From the NCBI GenBank assembly GCA_028671895.1, contig JAPMAC010000197.1, positions 8,349,501 through 8,413,500 of the forward strand: a stretch of DNA of 64,000 nucleotides. Reading direction: 5' to 3'. Below are positions 33,401 to 45,500 of this stretch, piece by piece. Every line of letters starts with the position of its first letter. Positions within the stretch are counted from its first letter, which is position 1. The notes beneath the pieces were generated by a model, which was given only the letters and a program-made list of their open reading frames with translations, ran no database searches and was not told the DNA's origin. Both the position numbers and the translations under genes were made by a program. Source of the DNA: Oenanthe sinensis. Lineage: Eukaryota; Streptophyta; Magnoliopsida; Apiales; Apiaceae.

Positions 33401-34069
33401 TTGAGCATTCAAGCATGAATATCTATCAAATGAATGTGAACAAGTGCACTCCTGAATGGTGAGTTAGAAGTTGAAGTTGATGTACAATATTTCCTGGACT
33501 TTGAAGTTGCAGATCATTGGAATTTGTATATCATTCTCTTCCCAAGCTCTCTATGACGGACGTAGGGATTCAAGCAAATCGTCAAGGATATGGTATGACA
33601 CTCTAACTGATAAATACTTGAAAATGATTTTATATTAGAGTAGTTATAAACATATATCTCTTTAGAATTCATGGCACACATAATGTAATATATGTGCAAG
33701 TATACCATGATTGTATTATATGTGGGTCTACTAACAAAACTTGTGCAAGAGATATTTTGCTAAGTTAATGGAGAGTAGGTACAACTTGAGCATGTTGGAA
33801 GAGTTGCAATTCTTTTTGGATTAAAATTAATTCAAAAGAATGATGGCAATTAAAGTAAGTCAAGGATCTTTTGAAGATGCACAATTTGGAAGATTCTAGA
33901 CCTGCCAAGACTTCTTGCCAACAGACCACTAAGCTTGATCATGGCAAATCAGGTATATGAACTGAAGTGACAAGCTATAGAGGTATGATCAGCTCATTAC
34001 TTATTCAAGTGCATAAAGACCATATATTTTATTCTCGATATGCCTATATAAAAGTTTCCAAGTGGGTAC
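30476..34069 (+). pseudogene. Decayed copia gag-pol, second fragment of element D1
   Basis: Resumes the Gag fragment cut at 5935. Recognisable pieces in order: a Gag tail (30505-30774, DSISDSDEPNGYLALMTN), a protease-region remnant around 31600-31811 (VTFGDDSKG, LVNGLKHYL), integrase zinc-region fragments (MDSLIKKKLVRGLL near 31990), DDE-region scraps near 32270-32400, an acidic linker (32640-32880), and RT fragments (LIDPD..VIVMQDDLNQFE near 33075; later YHDCIICGSTN near 33705). Stops and frameshifts occur throughout. It is cut on the right by C at GGTAC (34065-34069). It shares many specific changes with the coding remnant of C. Confidence 0.85.
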
Positions 34070-35884
34070 TGTTGGGTCCTGAAGTATCGTAGAAGGGGGG
34101 GGGTTGAATACGATACTCACTAAATTAAAAAAAATTATTTCGAATCGTTTGCGGATAAATAATTTAGAGTTCGGTTAGTGGGTTCGAGTTCATGAGGTGA
34201 ATAGTGTTTAGGAGGCTGACTTACTAATTTTCTGTATTTATGAATAATCATTAATGTTCTAGAAAACTAGCAAGTAATTTAAAGAGACAAGTTTCGGGGA
34301 ATATATCTTTCATATAAAAACCCTGAGTTTGTTACACCCAGTTAAAAATATAACTGGTTTCTAAAGAAAAATTAGTTCTTTGCTTCTACAAAAATATACA
34401 AGTCAAATCCTATACAATATTTGTATCTACAATTTTGTCTAAGGATTTAACTACCTGAGTATTTTGTAATTGCCCTTAAAATATTACAAGATTTATCCGG
34501 CCATTAACAAAGGACTCAGGTAAGGAGTAATTGAGAGATCTTTGATGGGTTAGACCCTTCTATATATTATTGGTTGTGTTCTTCTCCGGCATTTGATTGG
34601 AAGAGACGAACCAGAACACACTGTCAAAATGAGCACGTCATTTTGTTTATATTGTATAGACTTTTTAAATCAATTAAAATTGATTTGCTTCACAATGCTT
34701 TAATTCCTTTATTGCGCCTGTAGAGTGTTTACAGAGTGTAGGCGCCACTAAAGTTCCTTTGTTGAGCTTTTAAACTTTTGTTGCGCCTTGGGAGCTTCTT
34801 TGTTGCGCCTCTACACCATGCACCCTGTATAGGTGCTACCAAAATACCTTGGAATATTTCATTGCGCCTGTAATTGAAGTTTGTTGCGCCTCTACACTAG
34901 ATTCAGTGTGTAAGAGCCACAAAATCATCCTTTAAAATTTTATTGCACCTTGTCAAAGTTTGTTGCGCCATGAACTCTGTGTTCCCTGTGTAGGCGCCAC
35001 ATATCATTCCTTAGTGCCTTAGAACATTTCCATTACTTATGTTGCGCCTACACTCTTGTTACCTAGTATAGGCGCCACTAACCTTTCCTTACAGCCTTGT
35101 TGACTTGGAATATATTCTTGTCAAGTTATGTTATGCCTACACTCTTGTTACCTAGTATAGGCACGACATCACGTTTCAACTTGAAATGTTCTTCATGTGG
35201 CTTAATTAACTGATTTTCTTCTGATCAATCAAGACAATTCTTTTCTTATTGTGCTGACGCTTAGTGCACTGGTCTGGTTCACAAACGACTAACACTGAAT
35301 TGAATTTTCTTGACTTCTGTTCTGTTTCAGCTGATTAACCTTGGACTGTTGCATTGCTTCAAACACTGACTGTTGATAAACATAGTACTTTCACTAGAAT
35401 CTTTTCTGGTACTTCGACAACGTCTCCATTATTACCACAATCTTGAATACTTCATTCTCTATTCTTCACTGATGCTTGAACATATAAATGAACTTCTATC
35501 AGTGAGCATTGCTTCAAGACTGCAGCTGTCTTATTTAACCTTTGTATTTACCCTTCTAGATTCCTATGTTTCGATCACTGTCTATCTTCAATCAATGCTA
35601 ATACACTGAAATCTTCTTGTGACACTTTTATACTGAATCTTCAACATTTCTGAAACCCTGAAAGCCTTCAACCAATATTCTTCACTGAGGCTTGAACATA
35701 TTAATGAACTTCTTTCAGTGACCTGTAGTAGACTTCAAAACTTCTTCTAATGTCTTGATTCACTGTATTTGCCCTGTCTTCATTTCTTCCTAATTTCTGT
35801 GTAGGGGTAGTATTATTTACTTGTCATGTTCTAACGTTGAGTTATCACGATTACTATTCATACAGCTTCATAATCTCATGAACA
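34070..35884 (-). mobile_element. 3' LTR of element C
   Basis: On the minus strand runs from TGTTCATGAGATTATG to GGACCCAACA. The end hairpin is at 34083-34117: 9-bp stem AGTATCGTA / TACGATACT around the C-rich loop. GCGCC hairpin array at about 34708-35165, with a minus-strand TATA (ATATATAG) near 34560-34567. Confidence 0.92.
34708..35165 (-). repeat. GGCGCC hairpin array in LTR C (3' copy)
   Basis: Repeated TTGCGCCT(G/C)TA... with GTAGGCGCCAC partners, about six hairpins, for example near 34713-34750, 34802-34840 and 35040-35078. Same motif family as in B. The second copy is at 46143-46600. Confidence 0.85.
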
Positions 35885-35944
35885 ATCTCCCCATATTTGA
35901 TTGTTAAACTTAACAAATAAATCTCGTAGAGAGGATAACTCAAC
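35885..35944 (-). promoter_or_regulatory. Polypurine tract and enclosing stem arm of C
   Basis: The minus-strand PPT AAATATGGGGAGAT lies at 35885-35898 next to the LTR. The arm GTTGAGTTATC (minus strand of 35934-35944) can pair with GATAACTCAAC in the LTR (minus strand of 35836-35846), an 11-bp perfect stem around the PPT. Confidence 0.65.
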
Positions 35945-36229
35945 TAACAACTAGAAAAAGTAATCGTCCGAGACTTGTAAATAATACTAGTGGTTTTTCT
36001 GGATCAGATCCTGCATTTCCAGAATTCTTGTGTAACTGAAATGAAAGATGTTTGTTCCTCTAGCACTGAACTTATATTCAAGTAGTATCATCTTCATTTC
36101 TGTTTGTGTTTGAGCTTTCTCTCCTTCAAAATACTTCATAGTTGAACTTAAAGAATTTATCATGAACAGAGCTTCATAAGAATCAATATTCCTGGGAACA
36201 TCTTCAATAGAACATAGAACATAGCTCAA

Positions 36230-39200
36230 GTAATGTTTTCCCCCTGAGAATATGATTCTTCTTCTTTTTCTTCTTATCCCTTTAGATAATCAATGGAAAT
36301 GTCAATTCTTTTCTGTACTTCCCACTTAGATAAGGAATTCTCTACTGACCACTCCTTTCAAGTATATGATACATTTTTTTGATTCTCCTATATTATGTTG
36401 TTTCTCATAAGGATCAGCAAATAAAATTTTCTTTTTCTTTCGTCTAAAATCTCCCCCTAAGGATACGAAGATAAGACTTTATTAACTTCTCCTTTTTCTT
36501 CCTATAAATTTTCCAAATTAGTTGAGGAATCCTCCAATGGCCCATCTTTTGAATGGTTTGTCTTCCAAAGAAGGTTATCGTCTTTCATTGATTGGGAAAA
36601 TATAGTAGCTTTTCTTTCAGAAGTAGCATGTAGCAAGGGTAAGTGTTTGGTCTATGGTTTCCTCACTTCTACTACGTTCTGTTGGTGTTTACACTAAAGT
36701 GTCGAGCACTTTGAAGTGTTTCACTCTTTCTCTCTCTATCTCTCACTCAAGTGTATCTCTCCCTCACTTTTAACTTAAGTGATTCTCTCCCTTACTTTCA
36801 CTCTGCATTCCAAATATAGCCTTCTGTACCTGCAAGTGAAATCTGTCAATTCAGTTATATTCCCAACACCTGATTCATAAGAATGAACTGAATCACTATC
36901 AAGTGGAGAATTGCCTCATAGAGGTGTTCTTGATCTATCATGCATAAGCACTGTCTCAGCACTAGACTCAATAACATTTGCTAAATCACTATCTAGTGGA
37001 GCCTCACCCATTTGAGATGGGTTATCCCATGATTTTAAAATCTGTTAGGGAATCCTGCCTTGTTCTATCAAGGAGTTGCCTCATAACTTCTCTGTAAACG
37101 GGAGGTGGAACATCCTTTTCAGGATCTGGAAATGTTCCTTCCAGGAGGAGCGACGTAGTAAACAATGTAATGAATGGCAATTTAGAGCCTACGTTTCTCT
37201 CGTAACCCTGTGATGGGAATTTTGTATAAAATACCCTACTTGACTCATCCGAAGAATTTTTGTCAAGCAGTTGCCTCTCAAGCCCAGATAAATCTGAACA
37301 AGAGATCTCCCTTTCGGGATGCAGAAGATTAACTTCTATTTGAGGTAGATACTTGGACAATGTAATGTATGGCAAGAGTTCGTATCTCCTCTGAATGCCT
37401 ATACTTCTCATTGTGTACACCTTGCAATATTTTCATAGTATTTATCTGTTTAGGCTTACCATCAGCGTGAGTGCCAGTGGTGTGCTTGACTCATTACAAG
37501 ATGCTCTAGCTGACGAGAGAATTTAAATGAACTCACCCTGTTGAGAGAATGATTCTAGAGACAGTTTTATTGCCTTTTCAGCTCTGCATCCTTTTGAGAA
37601 GATGCAGATGAGCTTACAGTTACCTCAGTTTATATACTACTTTGCTTCTCTAGAGGTAGATCTGTGGGTGCACTTCCGACTTCATCCTTATTTGCTGCAT
37701 CAAGTGCATTTTCTCCCTTATCAACCTCTAATTTACAAAGTTTTCTTATATCTCCAAGGGTTAATATATGGAAGTGGATGAATTAGTGTTTGATACTAAG
37801 GCCTGGGTAAGAGATTGATGGGTTTTCAACCTCTTGGCCAGCTTCTGTAGCCTCTGGGGGCTAATCGGAAAGAATCAATCAAGATTAAAAGATAATCACC
37901 TTAACATTCCAAAATATATTTTTCATCCCAATGAGAAGGAAAAATATAATAAGGAATGGTAATGGATTGCATTAAATCACTTTTAGTAAAAGAGTTTTGT
38001 CGGTTCTAAAGATTTATCATTTAAGAACATGATACCAATAGAAATTTTCTTTAAGATACTTATCCCATAATAAAACGCGGGAAAGTGTATCAGAGAAAAA
38101 TTCTATCCCTTATGAATTTCTTATAAAGCAAACTTCCCATAATAAAACGCGGGAATTTATACCAAAGAAGAAATTCAACTCTTCTACCAAATTATATCTT
38201 AATAAAATGACTCTTTTCCTTTTAAACCTTAGCACTGTATGTTGTGAAAACAGTTTTGCAAAACATCTTTATCAGATAGAGGACAATGATTTTCTGACTC
38301 ATAATGCAATTATGATTTACATCATTTTCGTCCACCTGATAGTATCCCCATCTTAAAATAAAAACATGACAATGGGGGTGGATGTATGCTTAACAATACA
38401 GTATTAGGCCTTCAAAGCAACAATCACTGTTTAGGTACTATGAATCAATGTGAAACATACATTGAACCAAGTGTTTAAAAACAAATCATTTTACAAGTGA
38501 TTGTTACCTCGAAGTTAAAATAATTTCTCTACATAAAATAGCAGTCATAAAGGTTTCTTCCACTTTAAAAAGAAAAATTAAAAGAGAAAACGGTTTTGAA
38601 AATATAGCATTTAAAACCAGCTTTGGAGAGAGAATAAAATATTTTGATATTTCAAGAAAGATTATCTTAAAGAAAAGTTTGATTCACACCCTAGGATTTA
38701 GAAATCAATGTAGGGCTGCAAATCAAAAGATTTTCAAAAGAGAAGTTTTGAAAAAGAATTTTAATATTTTCTTCTTTAAAACTGATAGAGAAATGAATGT
38801 ATCTTTGAATAAAACATTTTGAAAAAGAATCAGACAAGAAATTCTTTTTAATACATTCAAGTATAAAATTCAGTCAAAGAAAGAAAACTAAATATACTAA
38901 TACTAATGGCTTTTTTAAAAATCAATTTTTACTTAGAATAAAGACTAAGCAAATCCATTAGTATTAATATATCACAATTATTTTATAATAAAATATTAAT
39001 CAATTATCACAAAGTAATAAAAGAAAATATTTATACTACGAATAATTTTGCTGCAAATTTATGTTAATTTACTTAAATCATGGAACCAATATATCACTGA
39101 ATTGTTTTATTTCATCATAATTTAAATAAATCAAAATAAATTAAATACTTATATTATACTAAACAATTACCAATAATATGCATATATATAAATCAAATAG

Positions 39201-40139
39201 ACATGACAATCATTCAGTAGAATAATAAGCATTTAAACATATTTTTATTATTAGTGATTTCAGATAAACATGTATTATCACTAATATTAAAAATATCATA
39301 ATTAATTGCACGGAAACATTAACAAAATATCATTGATATTTATCAATAATTTCAAAATGCAAGAAATTATGCTTCTTATATTTTATCAAATTAAAATTAT
39401 GAAACTAATAAACATTGAACTGCTTCAATCCATAATTTTAATAAGATAAAATAAATTCACTAAATATTAAAATATTCATTAGTTTGAATATTAGCATCTA
39501 ACTTCCTACGCTATATCTAATAATTGTCACCCAAGCATATTACAATTATACTCATAACAGTTATTATTGTTACACGTATGCTCGAGAAAATAGTTGAAAA
39601 GAAATTCACAAGTCCTTTAAATATTGACATTTAATACTTGTGATCCTAATTACAACTTCTCGCAAATAAACTCAATTTTTAGAAATATTTTCTAAGTATA
39701 TAAAACATTGAGAATTTTATACACATAACTTAAAAAATACTTCATCTTCCAATATTAATGAGTTTTGAAATATGCATTAATTACTTAGAAAAGAAATTCT
39801 AAATACTTTCACTAATATCAAAAGTATCACAATTATTTGTAACAAAATATTTAAAAATATCAGAGCCAAATATCAGAACAATTAAGCAAGATATCATTGA
39901 CTAATACTCATCAAATATTTAACACACAAATAATTATGCTTCTAACTTATGCTAAATAATTTAACTACCACTATTACATTGTAAGCATGATAATTAAACT
40001 GATAGCAAAAAGTATGAGGTACTAGATTTTAAAATAAATTCACAAGTCCTTTAAATATTGGCAAAATTTAATACTTGTGAACTCATTTGAGAATTCATTG
40101 CAGATGAGATTTTCAACAAATATGCATATAAATAATATC
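36230..40139 (-). pseudogene. 3' region of C with remnant of a Sirevirus 3' ORF
   Basis: On the minus strand, 37420-37022 stays open for 132 codons. It carries two copies of the tail motif of the B 3' ORF repeats (PEREISCSDLSGLERQLLDKN and PEKDVPPPVYREVMRQLLDR), so this is the same protein family in decay. Minus-strand GGGGGAG tracts near 36445-36460 and 36235-36245 suggest additional PPTs. From 38000 to 40000 the sequence is AT-rich, with no frame I can assign. Confidence 0.6.
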
Positions 40140-43000
40140 TCAAGTTCACTAACCAACTTAGATAAAATGAATTCATCAAGTTGTTTAATACAAGTTATTC
40201 TACTAAGGACAATCTCGAAAGAAATGATACCTGATGTCCTTGTACTTGTTGCATGAGCGGTGTAGAGAGAATCCAGCAGAGTTGTTGGAGTTGCAGCTTC
40301 TAGGAATGACTTCCATGTCTTTTTTACAACCTGCATTCTATATCTATATAGCCAATTAGGATAAACCTATTATCTTCAGGGTACCTGATTCTAAGAATTG
40401 GTGATCCCCTAAGATATCTAACAATTTATAACTTAGCTTTAAGATAAGATTCTCTAGTATCCACTTGGAAACTTGCACATAGGCACATCGAGAATAAAAT
40501 ATATGGTCTGTATATACTTAAATAAGTAATGAGCTGATCATACCTCTATAGCTTGTTACTTTAGTTCATATACCTGATTTTCCCTGATCAAGCTTAGTGG
40601 TCTGCTGGCAAGAAGTCTTGGCAGGTCTAGAATCTTCCAAATTGCGCATCTTCAAAAGATCCTTGACTTACTTTAATTGTCATCATTCTTTTGAATTAAT
40701 TGTAATCCAAAAAGAATTGTAACTCTTCCAACATGCTCATGTTGTACCTACTTTGCATTAACTTTACAAAATTCTCTTGCCAAATTTTCATTAGTAGACC
40801 CACATATAATATAATCCTGGTATACTTGCACATATATTACATTGTTTATGTTCCATGTATTCTAAAGAGATATATGTGTATAACTACTCTAATATAAAAT
40901 CATTATAAATTATTAGTAGTTAGAGTGTCATACCATGTCCTTGACGATTTGCTTCAATCCCTAACTCCATTCATAGAGAGCTTGTGAAGAGAATGATATA
41001 CAAATTCCAATGATTTGCAACTTCAAAGTCCAGGAAATGTTATACATCAGCTTCAACTTCTAACTCACCATTTAGGAGTGCACTTGTTCACTTTGATCTG
41101 ATAGATATTCATACTTGAATGCTCAATAGGTGCTAGGAATATCCTATTGTTAGGTCATCAACTTGTTCAGTCCTAATAGGATCAAATCTCGTCTCTGGTG
41201 CTTGCTGTTAGATCTTGAAAGTCCCGAAGATTCTGTTTCCATCATCGTCGATACCTTCTACTTAATAATAACCTGCAGCAACCAGTTTGGCTTTGTCCCT
41301 CATAACAATGCCAATTCTCTTCCAGTCTCTGTAAACCCATACTATACCAATTTCAGTTTCGACTTGTGGTCTGGGTTCCAGCTTCAGTAAATTCTTCCTT
41401 CGAACTGATTAAGATCATCTTGCATTACAATCACCCAATTTGGATCAATCAGTGCATCTTCAGTATTTTTTGAGATTCCAGATGTTAGATCGCAAAAAAT
41501 ATATGTTCATTTTGATTAGCACTTCTAGCCTTTACTCAAAATCTGGTTTACTAAGAACTAGACTCCAGGAATGACTTTGACTTAAAACCCTTTGTCTCAG
41601 CATATATGTTCTTGATGTATTCCTTTGATCTTCATTGTGTTGAGTACGACTAGTAGATCCTTCTTTTGTTTGCTCCTTCTGAGTTGCTGCTAGGATGTGT
41701 TGAAGATCCTTTACCCTATTAAGTGGATTCTGTTAAAGTTCACGAGTTCTGTAGATTTACTACCATTTTCATTATTAGGATCTGAATCATCATCATTATC
41801 ATTGATTCCTTCTGCAACCTCAGTTCCAACATCAGTATCTGAATTTAACTCTGACAAAAGTCAAATTTCAAAGATTCATAATAGTCATTCACTTGAATGC
41901 TCGGGTGCTTGATGTAGTAGGTCGACACATTTAGACTTTCAATCACCTTTTGGTTTTCAATCACATACGCCTCATAAGCTTTCGGCTTCAATGAGTAGCC
42001 TAGGAAATTGTTTCAATTTCCTCCAAACACACGAAAGAGCTTCAGTGTTTGCTTCTAGTTGGCCATTAACTCATATGATGTCTTTTCACGATCTTGTTAT
42101 TTAAAGCTGCATGTTATGTCAATTGCTTTAGCTTCAAAGTACCTTTATAAGTGCAGATTTCATTTAGAACTTCATTCATGAAATTCAGTTCCAATATCTG
42201 ACTTCAAAGTTCTCACATCTTACTTTACTTCCAACTTGATCTTCCTGATGTGATCAATCACCATCTGTGATATTTTGTATGTTGAATGCACGAACATCAC
42301 TAACTTGTAATTAGGGTTGCCATCAATCACCACTAAGCATATTTCTTTCATGACATAATTTGCTTCAGTGTGATGTTTTCATTGACTTCACTATGTGACA
42401 TACTTCAAAATGTCCTTCTGGATAAAATTCCATTAGAAGTAGTCCTCTCACCAATTTCATCTTTATCGGAGAATCCATTGTCTTGTTCACCAAGTGTGAG
42501 AGCTTCTTTTGCCATAGCTAACTCTTTACTGATGAAGCTTTACTGAAAATTTCACATCACCTTTGCATACAAAATCCATATCAGCTACGAACAAACTTCC
42601 TCGCTCCTAGTTGAGTGAGCTTCTAACCTTCTTGTTTGAGATCAAACACTTTTCCTTTTCAATGCTTTTCCAAAAAACCCTTGACATAGAATTTCCTGGT
42701 GCCCTGTAGATAGTGCTTAAGTTCATTGACAAGAAAGATGCTTCCACTGATGACAATTCCAAAAATCATTATAGCCAAATCCTTTGTACATCCTTTACTG
42801 TCATCTCCAAAGGTTACCGTTGGGTATGCTTTCTCAACCAATCGTGATATTAAAGCTTTAATCTTAATCATATGCCTCGAACAATAAATGTCACGAAGTC
42901 ACATAACTTTTATCTTTTGTTACATACTCTGCAATCACAAATGATTGAGTTTCTTGGTACTCAACTTTAATTGAGTCCAGATGGGTTAGATATATTATTG
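40140..43000 (-). pseudogene. Decayed copia pol of element C
   Basis: Read right to left: a protease-region remnant (42871-42659, VTFGDDSKG...LVNELKHYL), integrase pieces around 42480-42000, an acidic linker near 41900-41650, RT pieces around 41450-40600, and RNase H near 40560-40330, followed after a deletion by an RYHF...LDEFILSKLVSELE tail at 40240-40140. Stops, frameshifts and deletions are scattered throughout. The 42871-42659 frame is highly similar to D1 31599-31811, including shared non-canonical residues, so both derive from an already degenerate source. Confidence 0.85.
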
Positions 43001-43677
43001 TCTATAGTGGTAACAACATCGTCTATATGCATAAAAGAACATGGATAGAAGAACTAACAAATTAATTACTAATTCCGTCTAATCCATTTCTGTTGTTGTC
43101 TAACATTTTTAACTATCTCTAATTACCTAAGTCAGTTTTAGATTAATCCTTGAATCAATAAATGTTACTGACTACTTAGATAATTCTACCATCTTTTATT
43201 ATTCTATCCCTAACAAGCAATACATGATATGATATGACATTTAAGTGCAACTATGTGAGTGGAGAAGATCATATGAAAATAAGCACATAAACAATTCAAG
43301 AATATGCAGAATATTTGAATAAGACATTATGAGCAATATCAAATTCCACATACACTTAACAAGTCATTTATAAGGGCAAATATAAAATATCTGATCTATG
43401 ACCTGTTTGTCTATTTAGCAATTTTCACAACATTAACAGAGGTATTAAATCACAGAAGATTTAAATCAAGTTCCAGCAAATGTTTAGGGATACACCTAAC
43501 CGTCTAGAATACCATATCTAATTATCAAGATATTCATTTTACTGCATAGTAGATCAAGTATGAACTGTACTAATTAAACTCATGAATCCTAGCATGCAAT
43601 CTTATTCTTAGCAATCAATTAAACATTTAAGTCCTAAGATGCTAACATGCTGACATGAATATAATACATTTAAATAC

Positions 43678-44810
43678 CTAATAATCATACAGTTCTGAAT
43701 TAGATAAAGATATACTAGTTAGAATGCGTACCTTTGAAGTGCTTATTGATTCATCTCCAGTATTGGTCATTGATGCTAGATATCCATTTGGTTCATCACT
43801 GTCACTGATAGAATCAACCTTGCATTTAACTTCAACAACAAATGTCTTCCCTTGCTGCATCCTCATTAATGCTTGAGATTCCTGCTACAACCCAACACGG
43901 TGTCTGTCATCATTTGCTTGTACATGTTTCTTCAAACTGTGTTGCAAACCCTTGATCTTGTCTATCAAATATAAACCATCTCTGTCTTGCAACCGCCTCT
44001 TGAACTGTTCTTGAAAATCTCCTTTATAGAATCTATAGGTAATGACCTTAGATTTAGAATTGGGATTCTGTCTGAATCTGATGTCACTGAACTTCCTTTT
44101 GCCCTGCAGGCTTGACTTGTAGTCCAGTTCTCACGTTATTCCAAAATGTCAAATGCAACACCTTGACCACTACCTCGAGCTACAACATCTTCAATTCAGC
44201 TTCTAGGATCATTTCGTTTCTGTTCAGAGGTTCTCAACCTTGACGTCAATCAAATTTGGTTCCTGGGTCACAAATACAGTGGATATGTTAAAAACCTGCT
44301 TTACCAAATATTATCTTCTTCAGCTCTTGTTCTAGTTCATAGGCCTTCAGCACATACAGGTCTTCTACAGATAATGTGGTTGTATCCTTAGATCCCTGTT
44401 GGCTGTAACCCTGTGTTCCAGATGATCTACAGTGTTAGCACGAACTCTCTATAACCTCCCTGTAGAATAATCTTTAAGGCTTGTACTGAGATTCCAGGTT
44501 GTCCATTCTGTTCTCCTTCACTACTTCAAACCCCTTAGGAAAAAAAATTTCATCCAAAAATACAACTCAAATTACCCAAAAATTGTACCCAAATTAATCT
44601 CTTCTTTTACAACTTTCAAAATATTAGTTGGATCCTATGGAGTAAACCTCTGAGGAAATTAATACCACTATTTCTTCAACCTGTTCTAGAATTAACTTCA
44701 TTGGATAATCTTCAGTCAATTTTTGTTGTCTTTTATACTCGGAAAAATCTTCATCTATTACTTGAGCATACCAATCAACTTCTGGGTTCTGCTGCTTTTG
44801 TGGCTTTTGT
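43678..44810 (-). pseudogene. Decayed copia gag of element C
   Basis: The minus strand carries SVEDLYVLKAYELEQELKK near 44385-44330 and, at 43866-43678, a frame with DSISDSDEPNGYLASMTN equal to D1 30650-30690. The zinc-knuckle stretch is present only as fragments. The region 43000-43670 between gag and pol is non-coding in both C and D1. Confidence 0.75.
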
Positions 44811-44813
44811 TAT

Positions 44814-45406
44814 GATAAATTTAAATCTTAAACTTTATTAAATAAACTAATTAAAATTTATAACATAAACAAATGAAAGTTTATAGAACAAATTTTATAG
44901 AAGTTTATAGAATAAATTAACTATTAAGTTTATAAAATAAACTAATTAAGATTTATAACATAAACTGATAAAAGTTTATAAAACAAATTTTATAAAAGTT
45001 TATAAAATAAATTTAATCATTAAAAATTTATAACATAAACTAATTAAAATTTATAACATAAACTAGTAAAAGTTTATAAAACAAATTTTATAAAAGTTTA
45101 TAAAATAAATTTAATATATAAAATTTATAAGATAAATTAATTAAAATTTATAACATAAACTAATGAAAGTTTATAAGACAAATTTTATAAAAGTTTATAA
45201 AATAAATTTAACATATAAAATTTATAAAATAAACTAATTAAAAATTATAACATAAACTAATAGAAGTTTATAAAACAAATTTTATAAAAATTTATAAATT
45301 TAATTGATAAAATAAACTAATTAAAATTTATAACATAAACTAATAAAATTTTATAAAGTTTATAAAATAAACTTATTAAAAGTTTATAATTAAATTTATT
45401 TAACAA
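44814..45406. repeat. AT-rich tandem repeat array in element C
   Basis: About 590 bp built from AAATTTATAACATAAACTAA, AAAAGTTTATAAAACAAA and TTTATAAAAGTTTATAAAA phrases in units of roughly 100 bp, about five or six copies with drift. It occupies the leader/gag-start region on the minus strand and seems to have replaced the Gag N-terminus. Confidence 0.85.
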
Positions 45407-45480
45407 TGCCTCATCATTCTTCCAGACAGCTTCAGCACGGTGAGATTCACTGAACTACAGATCTTGAATTGTATATCAAT

Positions 45481-45498
45481 CAGTCAGTTCTGATACCA
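45481..45498 (-). promoter_or_regulatory. Primer-binding site of element C
   Basis: Minus strand TGGTATCAGAACTGACTG, two bases after the LTR end. The first 12 bases match initiator tRNA-Met with one change. Confidence 0.8.
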
Positions 45499-45500
45499 AT

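Noticed and set aside
35373..35609. Paired 78-codon ORFs at 35373-35609 and 46806-47042 as a possible small gene family
   Set aside because: They are the same position in the two LTRs of C, antisense to the element.
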